Assembly: GCA_000697055.1 (NCBI GenBank)
Contig: JNDT01001856.1
Location: forward strand, 29,981 to 93,980
Origin: Saksenaea vasiformis B4078
Lineage: Eukaryota > Mucoromycota > Mucoromycetes > Mucorales > Saksenaeaceae
Direction of reading: 5' to 3'
DNA: 64,000 nucleotides
The position numbers and the translations under genes were made by a program. Of this stretch, positions 41,701 to 54,253 are shown piece by piece. Positions within the stretch are counted from its first letter, which is position 1; each line of letters starts with the position of its first letter. Below the pieces are notes generated by a model. It worked only from the letters and a program-made list of their open reading frames with translations. It ran no database searches and was not told the DNA's origin.

Positions 41701-43158
41701 CCTGTGTCTTGGGGAGCCTTTGCTCTCACGCCGTCCAAGACATCGCCAGAGCCATCTGCAAGCTGACCACCGAAAACGGAACCATCGGTATCCATTTGCA
41801 GGCTAGGGATCTCGCATACGACATGTTGTTCTGTCTTGATGTACTGACGTACCGAGTCAGCAATCTGTCCTGCACGACGGATCACAATCAAACCGCGAGG
41901 CTTCGCGACGGATAAGTAGATTTCCTGTCTTGCCGCAGGATAAGCAGGATCTGAAAGAAAACGAGCATCAGCTTTCTGTTGTCGACACTAAAGAAACCCT
42001 CCCCAACTTACCGATCACACTAAACGTCGCACCCGCCTTAAGAACACCCATGATGGATACAACTAAATCGACCCCGCGATAGGCATAGATAACGACTACA
42101 TCTTCCCGTTGTATTCCGTTCTGAACAAGATAATGGGCAACAGTATTAGATGCCTGATGAATTTGCTGATAATTGTATGTGACAGTCGAACCATCGTCCA
42201 ACGATTCAACAACGCAAGGTCGGACGGGATGCTTCCTTGCATTATCTGAAAACACATCGGTGATTGCACCTCGCCACAGAGACCAATGCAGATCAGCCGT
42301 GGGATCTGGCAACGGTGAATCGGCTGCACCGACGTCTGACAGCGGGATCTGCCCAACAGCAAGGTCTTGCGCCTTGGCTGCGTTTTCCAGGATCGTGGTC
42401 ATCTGGGTAAGAATATACTCGATGCGTCGTGGAGAGAAGAGGATCTGATTGTACACCACGCGGATGGAGATTGGACGCAAAAAGGATGTACGTAGTGAAG
42501 TGGAGGTCTCAGGAGAAGTAATGAAGATGGTCAAGTCAGAGCTTGCGGATGTGTAGGATAACTGTTCTGGGGATGGCGTATCCGTCTCATTGTAAAAACG
42601 CACACGGAAAAGAGGTCTTCGAGAATCAGGATCTGTGCCTTTGTCCAATGCCTCCACCAACTGTTCGAATGGAATCTCCTGCGACAGAGCTTCTGCTTCC
42701 ACCTAAACAGACGGTCCATTGTTTAGACCCGTTCCCCCATGGTAACCGTTCCTTTTTTTTCTTTTTCTTACCTGATGAACCATGGACACAACCTCATTAA
42801 ACGCATTCTTTGGATTAACATGTAGGCATAAGGCGAGAGGATTGCCGGATGGAGAGGAGGAACCAACTGCAAACTCTTCGTCCCCAGTGTAACGTTGAAG
42901 AAGAACGGCAAAGGCAGCCAATAAGACGGAAAAAGCAGTCGGCCTACTGTTTGGAGAAGCCATTGAAAGTTGGAGAACACTTAACAATGTCTGTTCTGAC
43001 AACTCAAAGGCTTGAACGTTCTCCACAGTTTTTTGGGGAAGCGGTCTTGGGTAGTCCGTTGGCACCAGCAAGTCGGATAAGTTATGTAGACGGGACTTCC
43101 ATTGCTGGATATAATCGGTGCCGCTTGATGCATTTGTTGTTGAGGTTGTATATACCAT
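38719..43158 (-). CDS. LYS2: L-2-aminoadipate reductase (alpha-aminoadipate pathway)
   Basis: Large NRPS-like enzyme of fungal lysine biosynthesis that reduces alpha-aminoadipate to its semialdehyde using ATP and NADPH. Four exons: 43158-42772, 42702-42012, 41950-41633 and 41567-38719, in phase, 1414 residues (yeast 1392). Order: condensation-like N-terminus; adenylation domain with SFTSGSTGIPKG (about 455-466), YGTTETQ and YRSGDLGRYRPDG; carrier domain DEDFFDIGGHSLIATRL with Ser near 921 as phosphopantetheine site (needs a Lys5-type transferase); thioester reductase domain with TGATGFLGAFILSKLL (about 1020) and SGYGQSKWVAERL. It is divergent from HIS1, another amino-acid biosynthesis gene. 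The pathway is one reason for calling the organism a fungus. Confidence 0.97.
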
Positions 43159-44089
43159 AATGGTGGAAAGGACAATAAAAGAAAAGAAAGTTACGGATTG
43201 GAAAACGTTGAGAGAAAATGAAACTTTGCCTTTTAAGCCTTGCGATCATTTATGCCGTGGAGAGTCCAAAAATGGCAATCGCGATGAGATGATGTATATA
43301 CTCCGCTAGATGGAGGCGATCCAGATTATCGCAAGGGTTCATCATCAACCAGTGTGCAGTAATCCTTCAGTCATTCATCAATACAAATCAATTGAAAAGA
43401 GGGCATTTACGTAAGGTTCGACGCAGTTATTATCCCTTGTCATGTCAAATGCCATGTAAGGAGAACAAACTTTCGTTTGCTAATCAGAAAAAAAGTTGCC
43501 ACTCTAACGACATATATGGGCTTGTGGATCACCCAACAATCACGCGCTTACTTAAATCCTACATCCGCCTGGTGAAGTGTAAACGACGATGATATCTTGG
43601 GAAACCTGCGTCCATTTGAAGTTAAAATCTCCGCTTTTTCATTTCCACTTTTGGCAAGATAATCAGATCCTAATGTCTTCCTCTTTTTCTTAATACAGCA
43701 GTACGAAAAGCTGCAGTTGCCTGCAGCTAAAGGCTTTTGGGAAAGATGGCACCATCTCTAAACATCGAGCACGGATAACATGCCACACCTGATGCAGACC
43801 AATGGATCAGCACGCCACCCATATCTGAACCCTTCCCTTCTTTGGCCTTCCTGTAAATGAAATGATGGACACGAAACACACGCTGAGTGCGTGGGTTGCT
43901 AATTTATACCTTTCTTAGAAACGGTTGCAAACCATTTCAGGAATGCAGCCGACACAATGTCTTTGATATGCAAACATGGCAACTTTTTTTTTGACTCAGA
44001 ATGAACAAGCAGTGACTTGCTATCGGGGACACAAACAAAAAAAAATAGGTGAGATCGTCTCGTCTACCTTTTCTTTGTTTCAGCCTGCG
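43159..44089. promoter_or_regulatory. Divergent LYS2-HIS1 promoter region
   Basis: A 0.93-kb spacer from which LYS2 (minus) and HIS1 (plus) diverge. Apart from the TGACTCA site at 43992 no binding site was identified. A shared control under amino-acid starvation is inference. Confidence 0.6.
43992..43998. promoter_or_regulatory. Gcn4/CpcA-type site (TGACTCA)
   Basis: Perfect TGACTCA, the consensus of fungal Gcn4/Cpc1 bZIP activators, 92 bp before the HIS1 start. HIS1 is a classical general-control target in other fungi. The heptamer can arise by chance, but the location is telling. Confidence 0.6.
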
Positions 44090-45137
44090 ATGGACTACGT
44101 GAAAGATCTTGACAACAGACTTTTATTTGCTGTGCCCAAAAAGGGTCGTCTCTATGAACAATGCTTGCAATTGCTGACCGGTTCTGATATCCATTTCAAC
44201 CGAAAGACGCGTCAAGACATCGCGCTTTGCACCAATCTCCCCATTGCTCTTATTTTCTTGCCTGCTGCAGATATTCCTAAATATGTTGCTGAGGGAAATG
44301 TGGATCTGGGTATTACTGGACAAGATATGGTGATGGAAAACGAAGTTGGCGATAAAGTTGACGAAATTATGCCGCTTGGATTTGGCAAATGCCGTCTTTG
44401 TGTTCAGGTTCCTGTTAAGGGCGACTACCAGACCTTGGAATCCCTTGTGGGCAAACGCATTGTTACCAGTTTTGATGGATTTGCACGTAAAATCTTTGAT
44501 AAATTGGACCAAGAAAACGGAACAAAGACCACCATTAACTACGTCTCTGGTTCCGTTGAAGCTGCATGTGCTCTTGGCCTTGCAGATGGTATCAGTTAAG
44601 TGCTCAACGAAATGACCAGCGAGAGACGACTGACCCATTTTCCCTCTCTGTCTCTCTCTTTCCTTTTTCTTTTTGTGTTATACAGTTGATCTTGTTGGTA
44701 CGTAAATGCTTTGCTCCTATTTGGTGTTTTCTTTATGCTTAATTGTTTCCTTTCCTTTAGAATCGGGTGAAACTATGCGTGCAGCTGGCCTCCACGATAT
44801 CCATACATTGATGACGACGGAGTCTGTTCTTATCGCCAACCGAAACTCCTCGCATGCCAATCTCGTTGCTAAAATTGCCTCCCGCATCCGTGGTGTCATT
44901 ACCGCCAACAAATATGTCCTTTGCACCTACAACATCCCCCGTAGCAACCTTAGCAAGGCCGTGCAGATTACACCCGGCCGTCAAGGTGCTACCGTGTCGT
45001 CCCTTGACTCGCACGAAGGATGGGTCGCTGTGTCCTCGATGATTGAGAAGAAGGAAAAGGGCGAGATCATGGATCGATTAACTGAAGTTGGCGCTTCTGA
45101 TATCCTGGTCACCGCATTCACCAACTGCAGAGTCTAA
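44090..45137 (+). CDS. HIS1: ATP phosphoribosyltransferase
   Basis: First and feedback-regulated step of histidine synthesis (ATP + PRPP). Three exons: 44090-44594, a 12-nt microexon 44686-44697, and 44761-45137, giving 297 residues, the same length as yeast His1. Motifs: LLFAVPKKGRLYEQCL, YVAEGNVDLGITGQDMVMEN, GKRIVTSFDGFARKIF, the PRPP-binding stretch SGSVEAACALGLADGIIDLV (rebuilt only when the microexon is included) and the C-terminal regulatory domain (KYVLCTYNIP, VSSMIEKKEKGEIMDRL). The start at MDYVKD was preferred; an in-frame ATG at 43976 would place the TGACTCA site inside the coding region. Confidence 0.96.
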
Positions 45138-45458
45138 ATAAGTTCAATCCTCTGTCCTTTCTTTCCTCCGTCTTTCTCCCCTCCTTTTTGTTTTGTGCAT
45201 AAACGGTACTCGTAGAAGAAGAAAACTTATCATGATGCACACATATCAAGCGAAATAGAAGAACAGCATCCCTCCTATACATATATATATATATATATAA
45301 GGAAACAAAGGGAAAAGCATGATTGGAAAAAAAAAACCTAGCGTTTGCTATTGTTCATTGAGTTGATGGCACAAAAATGAAGAGAACTCATCTCATTTTT
45401 TTATTAAGCGGAGGAAAATGGCAAACTCTACCCAAAAGACACGGCTAGTGTGGTTTTT
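45138..45458. other. Convergent 3' spacer with (TA)n tract
   Basis: Between the 3' ends of HIS1 and the RACK1 gene. Contains a run of about 10 TA units at 45279-45299. No gene was seen. Confidence 0.65.
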
Positions 45459-46711
45459 TTAGAGGTTGTGGGTCACCTGCCAGACGCGGATGTGGTTGTC
45501 AGTGTAGCCAGAGAACAAAGTGTGGCCATCAGCGGACCAGGCGACAGACAAGCACTCGGGATCGCGAGCCTTTCTCTTGCCAAGCTGGCTGAATTCGGGA
45601 CGGAGGTCATCGACGATGGTCTTGGTCTCGAGATCCCAGACCTTGATGGAGGAGGCGGTGGCAGCGCAAAGCCAGTAGCGGTTGGGCGAGAAGGTAAGGG
45701 CGTTGACAACATCGTTAGCCTCAAGGGAGTACAAGTGCTTGGACTCGTTCAAATCCCAAAGCATGACAACACCGTCCTTGCCAGCGGAAGCGCAAAGAGA
45801 GCCATCGGGGGAGATGGTAACAGTGTTGACATAGCCGTTGTGACCGATGAAGTTAGTTCTGAGCTTGAACTTGGTAAGATCCCAGACCTTGACGATCTTG
45901 TCCCAACCACCAGAGACGATGACGGGGTTTGCAGGGTTGGGAGAGAAGCGGACGCAAGAGACCCACTCGGAGTGACCATCCTCGGTGATGTTGTACTTGC
46001 ACTCACCAAGGGTGTTCCACAACTTGATGCTCTTGTCACGAGAACCGGAGACGATCTGACGGTTGTCGGCCGAGAAAGAGACAGACAAGACATCGTTGGT
46101 GTGGCCAACGAAGCGGCGGGTAGTGGTACCGGTGTTCAAGTCCCACAAACGGAGGGTCTTATCCCACGAGGCAGACAAAGCGAACTGACCATCGGAAGAG
46201 ATAGCAAGGTCCTCAACGAAGTGGTTGTGGCCCAAAAGAGACTTACGGGGGACACCGTATTCAACCTCATTTCTACACATCGCCAAAGAGGGTTACTATG
46301 CTAAATTCCTTCACCAATATGCTGAAATAGTTACCTGGTAAGATGCCAGACGATGATGGACTTGTCTGAAAATCAAAGAGAAAAAAAAACAGAAAAAGTT
46401 CTACGTTCAGCGAATGCATTCATTTGGAAACTTCAATCCTACCGCGGGAGGCAGACAAGACCATATCAGGAGCCTCAGAGGTGGTAGCGATGGCAGTAAC
46501 TAAAGTAATAATATAATACTGAGCATGGATGTTCTGCTGTCAAGGTACAAGCGCGCAACGCGTTTTCGAGCTTACCCCAGTTGCCGTGACCTAACAAAAA
46601 AGACAAAGATTTTAGTATCGGTTCCTTCCATCCATCCATCCATCCATCCATTTCTCTCTGTTTCTCTATCAATCACCTACCTTTAAGAGTACCGCGCAAT
46701 GAAAGAGCCAT
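45459..46711 (-). CDS. CPC2: RACK1-type WD40 protein (Asc1/Cpc2)
   Basis: Seven-bladed beta-propeller on the 40S head near the mRNA exit, scaffold for kinases; its fungal homologue is tied to cross-pathway control. Five exons: 46711-46681, a 15-nt exon 46590-46576, 46499-46443, 46365-46335 and 46272-45459, 315 residues. Rebuilt N-terminus [22 protein letters not shown] repeats such as [41 protein letters not shown] and [15 protein letters not shown]-terminus [15 protein letters not shown]. Full length. Intron 1 contains a TCCA microsatellite. The antisense strand is open over 284 codons through codon bias and is not a gene. Confidence 0.96.
46627..46650. repeat. (TCCA)6 microsatellite
   Basis: Six TCCA units in intron 1 of the RACK1 gene. 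Low-complexity feature, likely polymorphic. Confidence 0.9.
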
Positions 46712-47574
46712 TGGTGAGGATAAAAAAAGAGGCTGTCCAAGAGTACACTTTGTAAAACGAAATATAGTGGAGAATGCCGCACAATGGCGGGCATTAAAAC
46801 CTAGTCGTTCCGATCCGGAGAACCTCTTTTGTCTCACTCTATTTCGTGAAGCCACTACACATCGTTACTGCCTATTATCCTATATGAATTAGTCGATTGA
46901 AATGATCATGTTATCTTTTTTACTTTTTTTAATGGTTCTTCGATCTGTTTTAGAGGAAAGGAGAATTTGTGGATTAGTAATACAACGTTTTGGTTTATGA
47001 TTATGTGAATATGTTGTTTACTGCTCGCTTTTTCAGTTTTAATGAGATTTTACTTTCTAGTGATTATTCCCTCCATGCTTTTAAATGATGCTTAGTTAGA
47101 GTAAATGATGATAAGAATACGAGAAGGTATTTTAGGGAAGATGGTTAGTTCGTATGGTGCGACGTAGTAACCATAGTCCCTGTGAACCTTGTCTTCGGCA
47201 GTATTCCGAGACTTGTAGGAACCATAATAATGATGAAGATCTATAAAGCAACTACCTACGTGAACAGAGAGAGATGAGATCAAATGGTATCATGCTGCAA
47301 TGTCAGTTACCGGGTAAAGGAAAAGGGGTAAATGGGTAAAGGTGTTGTAAATCAACAAACATGTCCTGAAATTATGCACAGTCGGTTGGAATTCAATGGA
47401 ATACTGTGAGAAAAAGGGCATTCTAGGTTCTCTTTAACAAATGGATAGATTCAATTTACACACACCGTAAAAACCCTTTCTCCCCACTTCCGATCCCGGA
47501 GACGATATTTATTTTTTTGAGGATGTTTTTTTTTAGTTCTTATATCTTTTACCCGTGCAACCTTTGCTCTTCGC
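46712..47574. other. Divergent promoter region (RACK1 / K+ channel)
   Basis: Spacer between the 5' ends of the RACK1 gene (minus) and the channel gene (plus). No gene or RNA was recognised. Pyrimidine-rich stretches lie near both starts. Confidence 0.55.
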
Positions 47575-49413
47575 ATGGGAATATTTCGCACCAAACCGGC
47601 CAAGTTCGCCAAAATAAATAATGATGAAGAATCTATAGGCGAAGATGCTAATGCCATTGAGATGTCATCGACCAATGAGGTTGACGATGAAAAGATGACA
47701 CCGGACGATCGTCACTACCCTCCGTCCCCACCTAGGTCAACTGTGGCTCCATCTACACGTCAACGTCTCGGACAACAACCCGACGGCTGGGTCTCACTTT
47801 CAGCACTTGTCAATGAAGGGCGAAGTCAACCTCCTCTAGATAATGATATCCCTACTCATGATCACCCTGGAGGAGAAGACGACACCGTACATGACATGAC
47901 CAATGATCTTAAGAAAAAACTTTATCTTCTACTAGAAGAACCATCCAGTAGTAACGCTGCTTTTTGGATCAACGTTATTGTTTCTGTCCTTATTGTCCTG
48001 AGCGCTGTCATGACCACTATCGAAACCATCCCAGCCTTTCGATCCAAAGAAAGTAACCGCGTTTGGCAAGTGATCCCTCCTTTCATCACAGCTCTTTGCC
48101 TCTTCCTTGTCGAAAAACTAATGATAAGCATTTGATAGGTTTAATCTAGAGTCGACGATGGTCGCTTTGTTTACGTTTGAATACCTTTTACGCGTATTTG
48201 CGCATTCGGATTCATTCCAGATGTTACGAAAATTCTTCTTATGTAAGTTATATCCTCTTCATTCAGGATAGAAGCATTCATGATACTGGAGATAGCCCCT
48301 CTTTCTGTTATTGATTTTATTTCGATTGTACCATTTTATATCGAGTTACTGGCCAAGCGAGATACGGTAAGAGAAAGGAAAAGGGGCAGGGAAAAAAAAT
48401 CATTGCGGCTAAACGACGAGTGATATGATTCAACAAAGACTTATGAATTCCGATTCACGATTCTACGATTATTTCGTCTTCTGCGTTTGTTCAAAACATA
48501 CAAATATTCCAATGCGATTATCATGACTATTGAAGTCATGGTGGTTGCTCTTAAACGATCAAGCGACGCACTCTCGGCCTTATTTTTCTTTTTGGTAACA
48601 TGTGTTGTCTTATTCTCGACATTGCTGTACTTTGCCGAGCGTGGCGTATGGGACGAAAAATTGGAAACTTTTGTTAATCCCGATGGAAATCCAAGGTAAG
48701 GAATATCCAAATAGTAGTATACCAGACATAGGGAGGTATTTATAAATTTTCCTTTTGTTAGCTCATTCGACAGTATTCCGGCTGCATTTTGGTTTGTACT
48801 GGTGACAATCACAACGACTGGTTACGGTGAGTTGGTTTGTTGAACGGCAGCACAGGCGATATCCACTAACAGAAAAGACGCATAGGCGATATGGTACCAA
48901 GTACATTTATTGGAAAATTGGTGACTTTTCCTGCGATGATGTTTGGTGTTCTGGTAAGGAACAGAAATTTCTCAGATGGAAAAAAACTGATACAATAGTT
49001 TAGTTGATCGCCTTACCATCCATTATTGTGGGACGGAATTTTACTGTTGTCTGGGAATCCATGCGAAGGCGTCGCTACTATAATACCTATGTATTAGCAA
49101 ATCGTGGGGCAGATGAAGATGACGATATACGGGAACGCACAGGTAAGAAATGGTAGATTGATGCTCGCCTTTTTAACAATACATAGAACCTCCACATGCA
49201 CCCCCGCCTCCTGCAGCGATTGTACCTAACCTTGACACAAACGAAGAAATTTTAAAACAATTGCGAGCTTTGACGAAACTTGCGCAACAGAACCAGGAGG
49301 CCATAGAACATATTATGGGTATACTTGCTGAGCAAAAAACGGTAATGGTGAAACCAAATAAGGGTAAACAGGCTGTGGTGGGAAACAGCCATGATAGCAG
49401 CACAGACATGTGA
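47575..49413 (+). CDS. Voltage-gated (Kv-type) potassium channel
   Basis: Six-helix K+ channel of the Shaker-like superfamily. Eight exons: 47575-48065, 48139-48242, 48296-48366, 48439-48695, 48762-48826, 48886-48953, 49004-49142 and 49187-49413; 473 residues, all joins in phase. Intron 1 has a GC donor (GCAAGT). Pre-S1 LKKKLYLLLEEPSSSNAAFW is Kv-like; S1 about 128-150, S2 FNLESTMVALFTFEYLLRVF, S3 SPLSVIDFISIVPFYIEL. S4 carries R232, R235, R238 and K241 (LRLFRLLRLFK). The selectivity filter TTTGYGD (325-331) is split by an intron after Gly-330. S6 is TFPAMMFGVLLIALPSIIVG. No T1 tetramerisation domain is visible in the acidic N-terminus. The C-terminal tail has a Pro-rich stretch and a probable coiled coil. 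Confidence 0.93.
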
Positions 49414-52400
49414 CATATAGATTACTATTCTATTAAAAGTTATTCATTTTTTTTCATCTGTTTTGTCCTGAAGCAAAAGAGTGAAGGGCTCATGTTGGAG
49501 CCTTTCTGAATCTGCTCGAAAACTATTTTCTTATTTCTGTCTACATGTGTTCTCGTCCGACCCTGGTACGACGATCTTGCTATGCTTGTTTGTTTTGTAC
49601 AACGTCTCAAGACAGGTACCGATTTCGGTAATATCTTCTGCAGTTCAAAGCAATGAAGGAACTTGCTCATTACCATGTGCTTTCTCGCCTAAACCATGTG
49701 AAGGATCGACCTGCGAAAACGTTTATCCTTTAATGGGAGGAAAACGGAAGTGGAAAGCGAAGGTTAAATTCCACCCGTGTCCACAAAGGAATTGACAAAG
49801 GCTCCCTATCGTGTAATAATAGTAACGTCGTTCATTTTGGTAATTTGATCTAAGAATCTACTCTATCAACGAAAATTCTGCCGTATACGCACTCCTAATC
49901 GGCAGACAGAATTTGGCTTTGTGTGGTTAATGTCGGGTGCTGAAACTGCGCCAGCAGCAGAAAAGAAGACTGAGATGCGGGGGTTACCCAGAGGTCTGAG
50001 TCCACGATCATATTGTTTGAATCTATGGAAATCTAGGGGCCATGCCTCTCGTGCAGTACTAGTGTCCGAGGTCACCGGTTTATAGGAAGCGAGAAAGCAC
50101 AAACACGTACGCCGCTCAAAATGATTCCAACGTTCCATGGAAAGTCAAGCTTGCGCTAAGGAAGGCATCGACTACGCTTTCTTAATTCGTCCAATTTGCT
50201 ACGTTTTCCTTCACAATTTCTATAAACTTGTATCATTCACCTTGAAGGATGATTTACTTTTTGGGTTGAAATGCAAAGATTAACGCCCGAAACAACAGTT
50301 TACTGCTTCTCAAGACAAGATGTGTTTGGCGTTAATGCAAAACAATGCTTAGCGAACGCAGGCATCTCTTCAAAATACAGTAGTTTCACGCAATACAAAA
50401 CCCATCTCCAAAGAAAAAAAGCTTTTAGTCTTAATGTATGCACCGCTTGTGAAGCATATCTAATACCTGAAGGTACCTAGTTGCACATCACATTGCACAG
50501 CTGGGCATACCTCATGATTTCGATACATCTGATACGCTGCCAGGACTATATGAAATGACAATGCAGCGCTCTTTCTCAAACAGATTTACGGGGTGATCGT
50601 GTAGCACTACTTGTGTGATATGCAATGTGGGCAAGCTTTGGGTAAGCGGGTATCCATGGTGTACTTTTGACGCTGGTATTTTCGAACTACCTGTTGGTTT
50701 GCTACATTCCCTTTGGCATACTAAGCGTACTGGAGATTGTAACAGCTCTCGAGAGATGTACCAACGGACATACTTTTCTGCCTTATGTACCATGTCAATC
50801 GAAGCGTTTCGTCCTTCTTGGGGCGCCCCGAACTCTAAAGTCCTTCCGCAAGTGTGTGTGGCAGCGATTTGGTAGCTATGTGGCGTGAACACGGCATGGA
50901 CGTGGCAGGCAGATTGCGTTTACAGGTAAGTAACATGGCGATGTCTGGCAAGCACGTGGCAATCAGAAAGCAATCAGTGCCTAACGTGGTAGTGATGTGG
51001 TAGTGATGTGGCAGTGGTATGATAGGTGTGTGGTAGCAAGCTGTAACCTCTAGATTCGTTTTTTTATTTCTTGAATCTTCCTTTGGCGGACATGTCTTTC
51101 TTTATTTCTTTTCTTTTCCTGTGTTCTTATTTATTAGCTTAGCTTAGGTTAGTTTATGTTTATCTTTTATACTTGTCCAAGTGGTGAGTAAATGGAACGC
51201 AGGAAATTGTGATAAAAGTGAGTGATGTCGCTAAATAACTCGATAAGACAGATCACGCATTGCTAGACTCATAACAATTTTAGGCGCTCACGCGACATTG
51301 CCAAAAACTGAAGCAACTGACCTGCATGAATAGCGGTAGTAGTCATGTACGTTGCATCGCTAAACTTTGAACAAATATGATATAGTCTTGCCGCATTACC
51401 AAGTCAACCTCTACCTGATGTAACCCAAGTCATAGACTTTATTCTTCTATTTCCGGTAAGATTCTTATTTTTCCCGACCCCACGAGCCCATCACTCGAGA
51501 ACTACGCAATCTCTTTCTCTTCATACGCTCTGTTTTGCACTCCAACACGGGACCAAAGATAATGGCAAAAAATCTGTCTAAGGGTTAGACTCCTTTGTTG
51601 AATGGTAACCCTTTAACCCTTGTGTCTATCGACAACGTCTCTTATTTATCTTTTCTGATAAATACTGAAACACGTATCAAGTTGCTTAATAAAATAAAAT
51701 AATAAACAACCTCGGAGAACAATAGCTGGTAGAATTTATCTGTAGTTGCGCTGCTATCCTTCCAAATAGCCACTTCCTGCGAGGGACGGTCGAAACGATG
51801 ACGACATCTATCGTAGTCTGGCCAATGTTAAAGGACATATGAAGATTGAGGAAAAGAAAAAAGAGAATGGGATATGACGTTAAGTGCTTGTCGCAGATCT
51901 GACTAACCAGCAAAATGGACGCAATACTTATCCAGAGTACAATAAACTGCAATCCAATGAACAGTGCTGTATGGTCGATATCCAAGCTGAGTCCTCCAGG
52001 GCAACCACATCGATCAAGACAGGATGTCCTTAATAACTAACCATTATGAAACTCACAAGAAGAGAATTACCATCATCACTCATAAAAGTTGCTGTCGTCC
52101 GAAACCAACGAACAGAAATGAGTCGAAGACAGTTAGATCCCCCACATAACAAAGAAACTTCTGTTGATCACATATGGAGCTGCAAAGTTTAGCGGAACGA
52201 TAGGGAAGGTATATGGTTAGGTTCTCGAACGTTCATAATGATAGAACAAGGCCATTGTATTGTTATGGAATAGACGATTTCGTAAAAAGTATGTTCAGCT
52301 TGCAGCAATGACGATATACATGTACATATTGTGAAAGAGGCATTCTGGACATCTTTCCACGTCCTCATCAACCCCCAAAAAGTGAAACACTCTGGTATCA

Positions 52401-52688
52401 CGAGTCCAGCAGAGTCGCAACATCCTCTGACATAGCCTTGAACGAAAAGCGAAGAATCTGCGTCTGACGATCAATAGAGATGGACCTCAAAATTCGATAC
52501 AAAATGTTCTTCACAACGCTGAAAGACTTGTTATTATTAGGAGATATGGAACAAAAAAGCATTAAACTATAATACAAAAAAAAGGAGGTAAAGGTTGTAT
52601 GTAAATAATCAAAGACATAGGGAGGTTTACGAGTGTATGTTTTGTGTATGTGTATGCGAAAAGATAAGTGATGCGTTTGGTGGATTAA
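49414..52688. other. 3.3-kb gene-poor region
   Basis: No gene was recognised. Minor points: short GTGGTAGTGATG-type repeats at 50955-51025; a plus-strand phrase GKRKWKAKVKFHPCP near 49735; a hydrophobic minus-strand frame at 51985-51686; and a minus-strand stretch ending ILRFSFKAMSEDVATLLDS near 52408, preceded by an acceptor-like CTTTCAG, that looks like the C-terminal exon of something not otherwise visible. Confidence 0.4.
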
Positions 52689-54253
52689 TTATTTGCAACG
52701 ATGGCTATGTGTCCAACCGTTGGATAAAACGCCGTCGTTACACACTTCGATGGGCGATAGCCATTTTGATGCCAAGGCCTCGTCGACAGTCCATCGTGTT
52801 GAGGGATCGGGATCTAGCATTCCAGCCAAGCACTCTCGTTCATCCTCCGACAAATCTTTGAATAGATCGCACCGGTGTGCGCCGAGTTTTGCCCGCTCTT
52901 CGTGGTAGCGTCCGTAAAGAGGACATCCTCCGTTAAGTTCTTTGTTAGCAATGGCTGCTGGCGAGTCTGGGTCAGCACCCTTAGGTGGCGGTTGAGGAAG
53001 GGCGTTGTAAAAGGCACAGTCAAAAGGCAGCAAGTTACAAAGACAGAAAAACGTGATAGCAGCACTCCACACATCGAGAGTCCGACCGTCGTACACAGAG
53101 TCCTTTGTCTTGAGTGTCCACATTTCTGGGCTCCAAAAAGGTTCGGATCCACACCATCCATAGCATGCGTTGGCAGGGCTCGATGCCACTCCAAAGTCGG
53201 CGATCTTGAGTGTACCACCACCCTTGGTAAGTAGTAAATTTTCCGGCTTAATATCCCGGTGGGCCACGTTATGCTGATGAAGATGTTGCAGACCTCTTAA
53301 AAGTTGCTTAAACAAACACGCCCGATCTTGGCTATCCATATGTTCAGTTTGACAAAGAGAGAAAAGGTCGCCTCCTTCACACTGTCAACGAGAGGAAAAA
53401 AAAAAGAAAAGAGAAATTCAGTACGGTTTCGTCGTCGTCGTCGTCGTCTTTTTTTTTTAATTTTTTTATCATGGCTTTTACTTACGTATTCCATAACCAG
53501 GCACCAGCGACCGCGTTCATTTTTGATCCGTTCGCGCGTTTCGACGACGTTGGGATGACCCGAAACGGAGACACTGAGGTAACATTCGTTCCGCATTCGG
53601 GTTTCGTACTCCTCTGATGACTCGGATTTCTCCCGTTTCTTAAATTCTTTGACGGCGAAGATTTGCTGTTGTTGCTGAACGAGACGGATGACAGCGGTGG
53701 CACCTGTGGCTACCTTTTCTCGTTTCTTCAACGCAATGGTCTTGCGTCTGATGTAGTCTCCGTACTTGTCCTGAAGACATTCTTCGCCATCCAAACGTTT
53801 GTGTTTCCTTTTAAAGGACGACGAGAGAAGATTACTGAAGGATCGACTGAGCTTGCTTGAGATGGAGGAAGAGGTGCTTCGGATACTTGGGCTACTGCGT
53901 GAGGCATCGCGGGGCAGGCTTCCTTCTTCTTCTACGGCGATGCCATCGACGGAGTTGTCATGGTAACAGCCATCATCAATTCGAGTCATTCGTAGGCCGG
54001 CAAAGCCCGAGTGGTGCGAGTGTTTGATCGGCATCGGCATGGTAGTTGTAGCAGAGGGTGTAGGAGTAGCAGAGGAGGATGGTGTATCTAAGGAGGAACA
54101 GTCGCTATGGTCACTGTTGCCATGATGATAGGAACCCCTGATAGAAGACATCGACGAGGACAGACCGGGATCAGCCTCGGGAGACTCTGCGCGTTGCAAA
54201 AGATCATCCATGGTCCAAGAACCACCCAACTTGATATCCATTGTCGAGACCAT
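52689..54253 (-). CDS. HAL/NPR-type Ser/Thr protein kinase
   Basis: Two exons, 54253-53486 and 53381-52689, 486 residues. A disordered Ser-rich N-terminus (1-165) precedes a kinase domain: [19 protein letters not shown] (Gly loop region), AVKEF (Lys-202), [11 protein letters not shown] (297-307), ADFGVASS (DFG 318-320), then [12 protein letters not shown] at the activation segment and [17 protein letters not shown]. The GSEP.W.PE form, the inserts after the DFG and the C-terminal IEVC...HSH ending resemble the fungal HAL4/HAL5/NPR1 group, which controls plasma-membrane transporters, among them Trk potassium uptake. Assignment to a particular member is not possible. A K+ channel gene lies nearby, but a functional link is only a thought. 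The intron carries a (GTC)n run. Confidence 0.9.

Noticed and set aside
45459..46711. Intronic box C/D snoRNA in the RACK1 gene, as in yeast ASC1
   Set aside because: No convincing pair of TGATGA and CTGA boxes with terminal stem was seen in the short introns.
49481..49830. Possible further Fanzor fragment (GKRKWKAKVKFHPCP, then RLPIV after a stop, similar to KRKWKPAKSNPC..MPLLV in the intact copy)
   Set aside because: The resemblance is short and no RuvC or zinc-ribbon motif follows; kept only as a hint.
52408..52535. Minus-strand exon-like piece ending AMSEDVATLLDS
   Set aside because: Acceptor-like start and stop look real, but no upstream exon can be found because the kinase gene occupies the space; not enough to call a gene.
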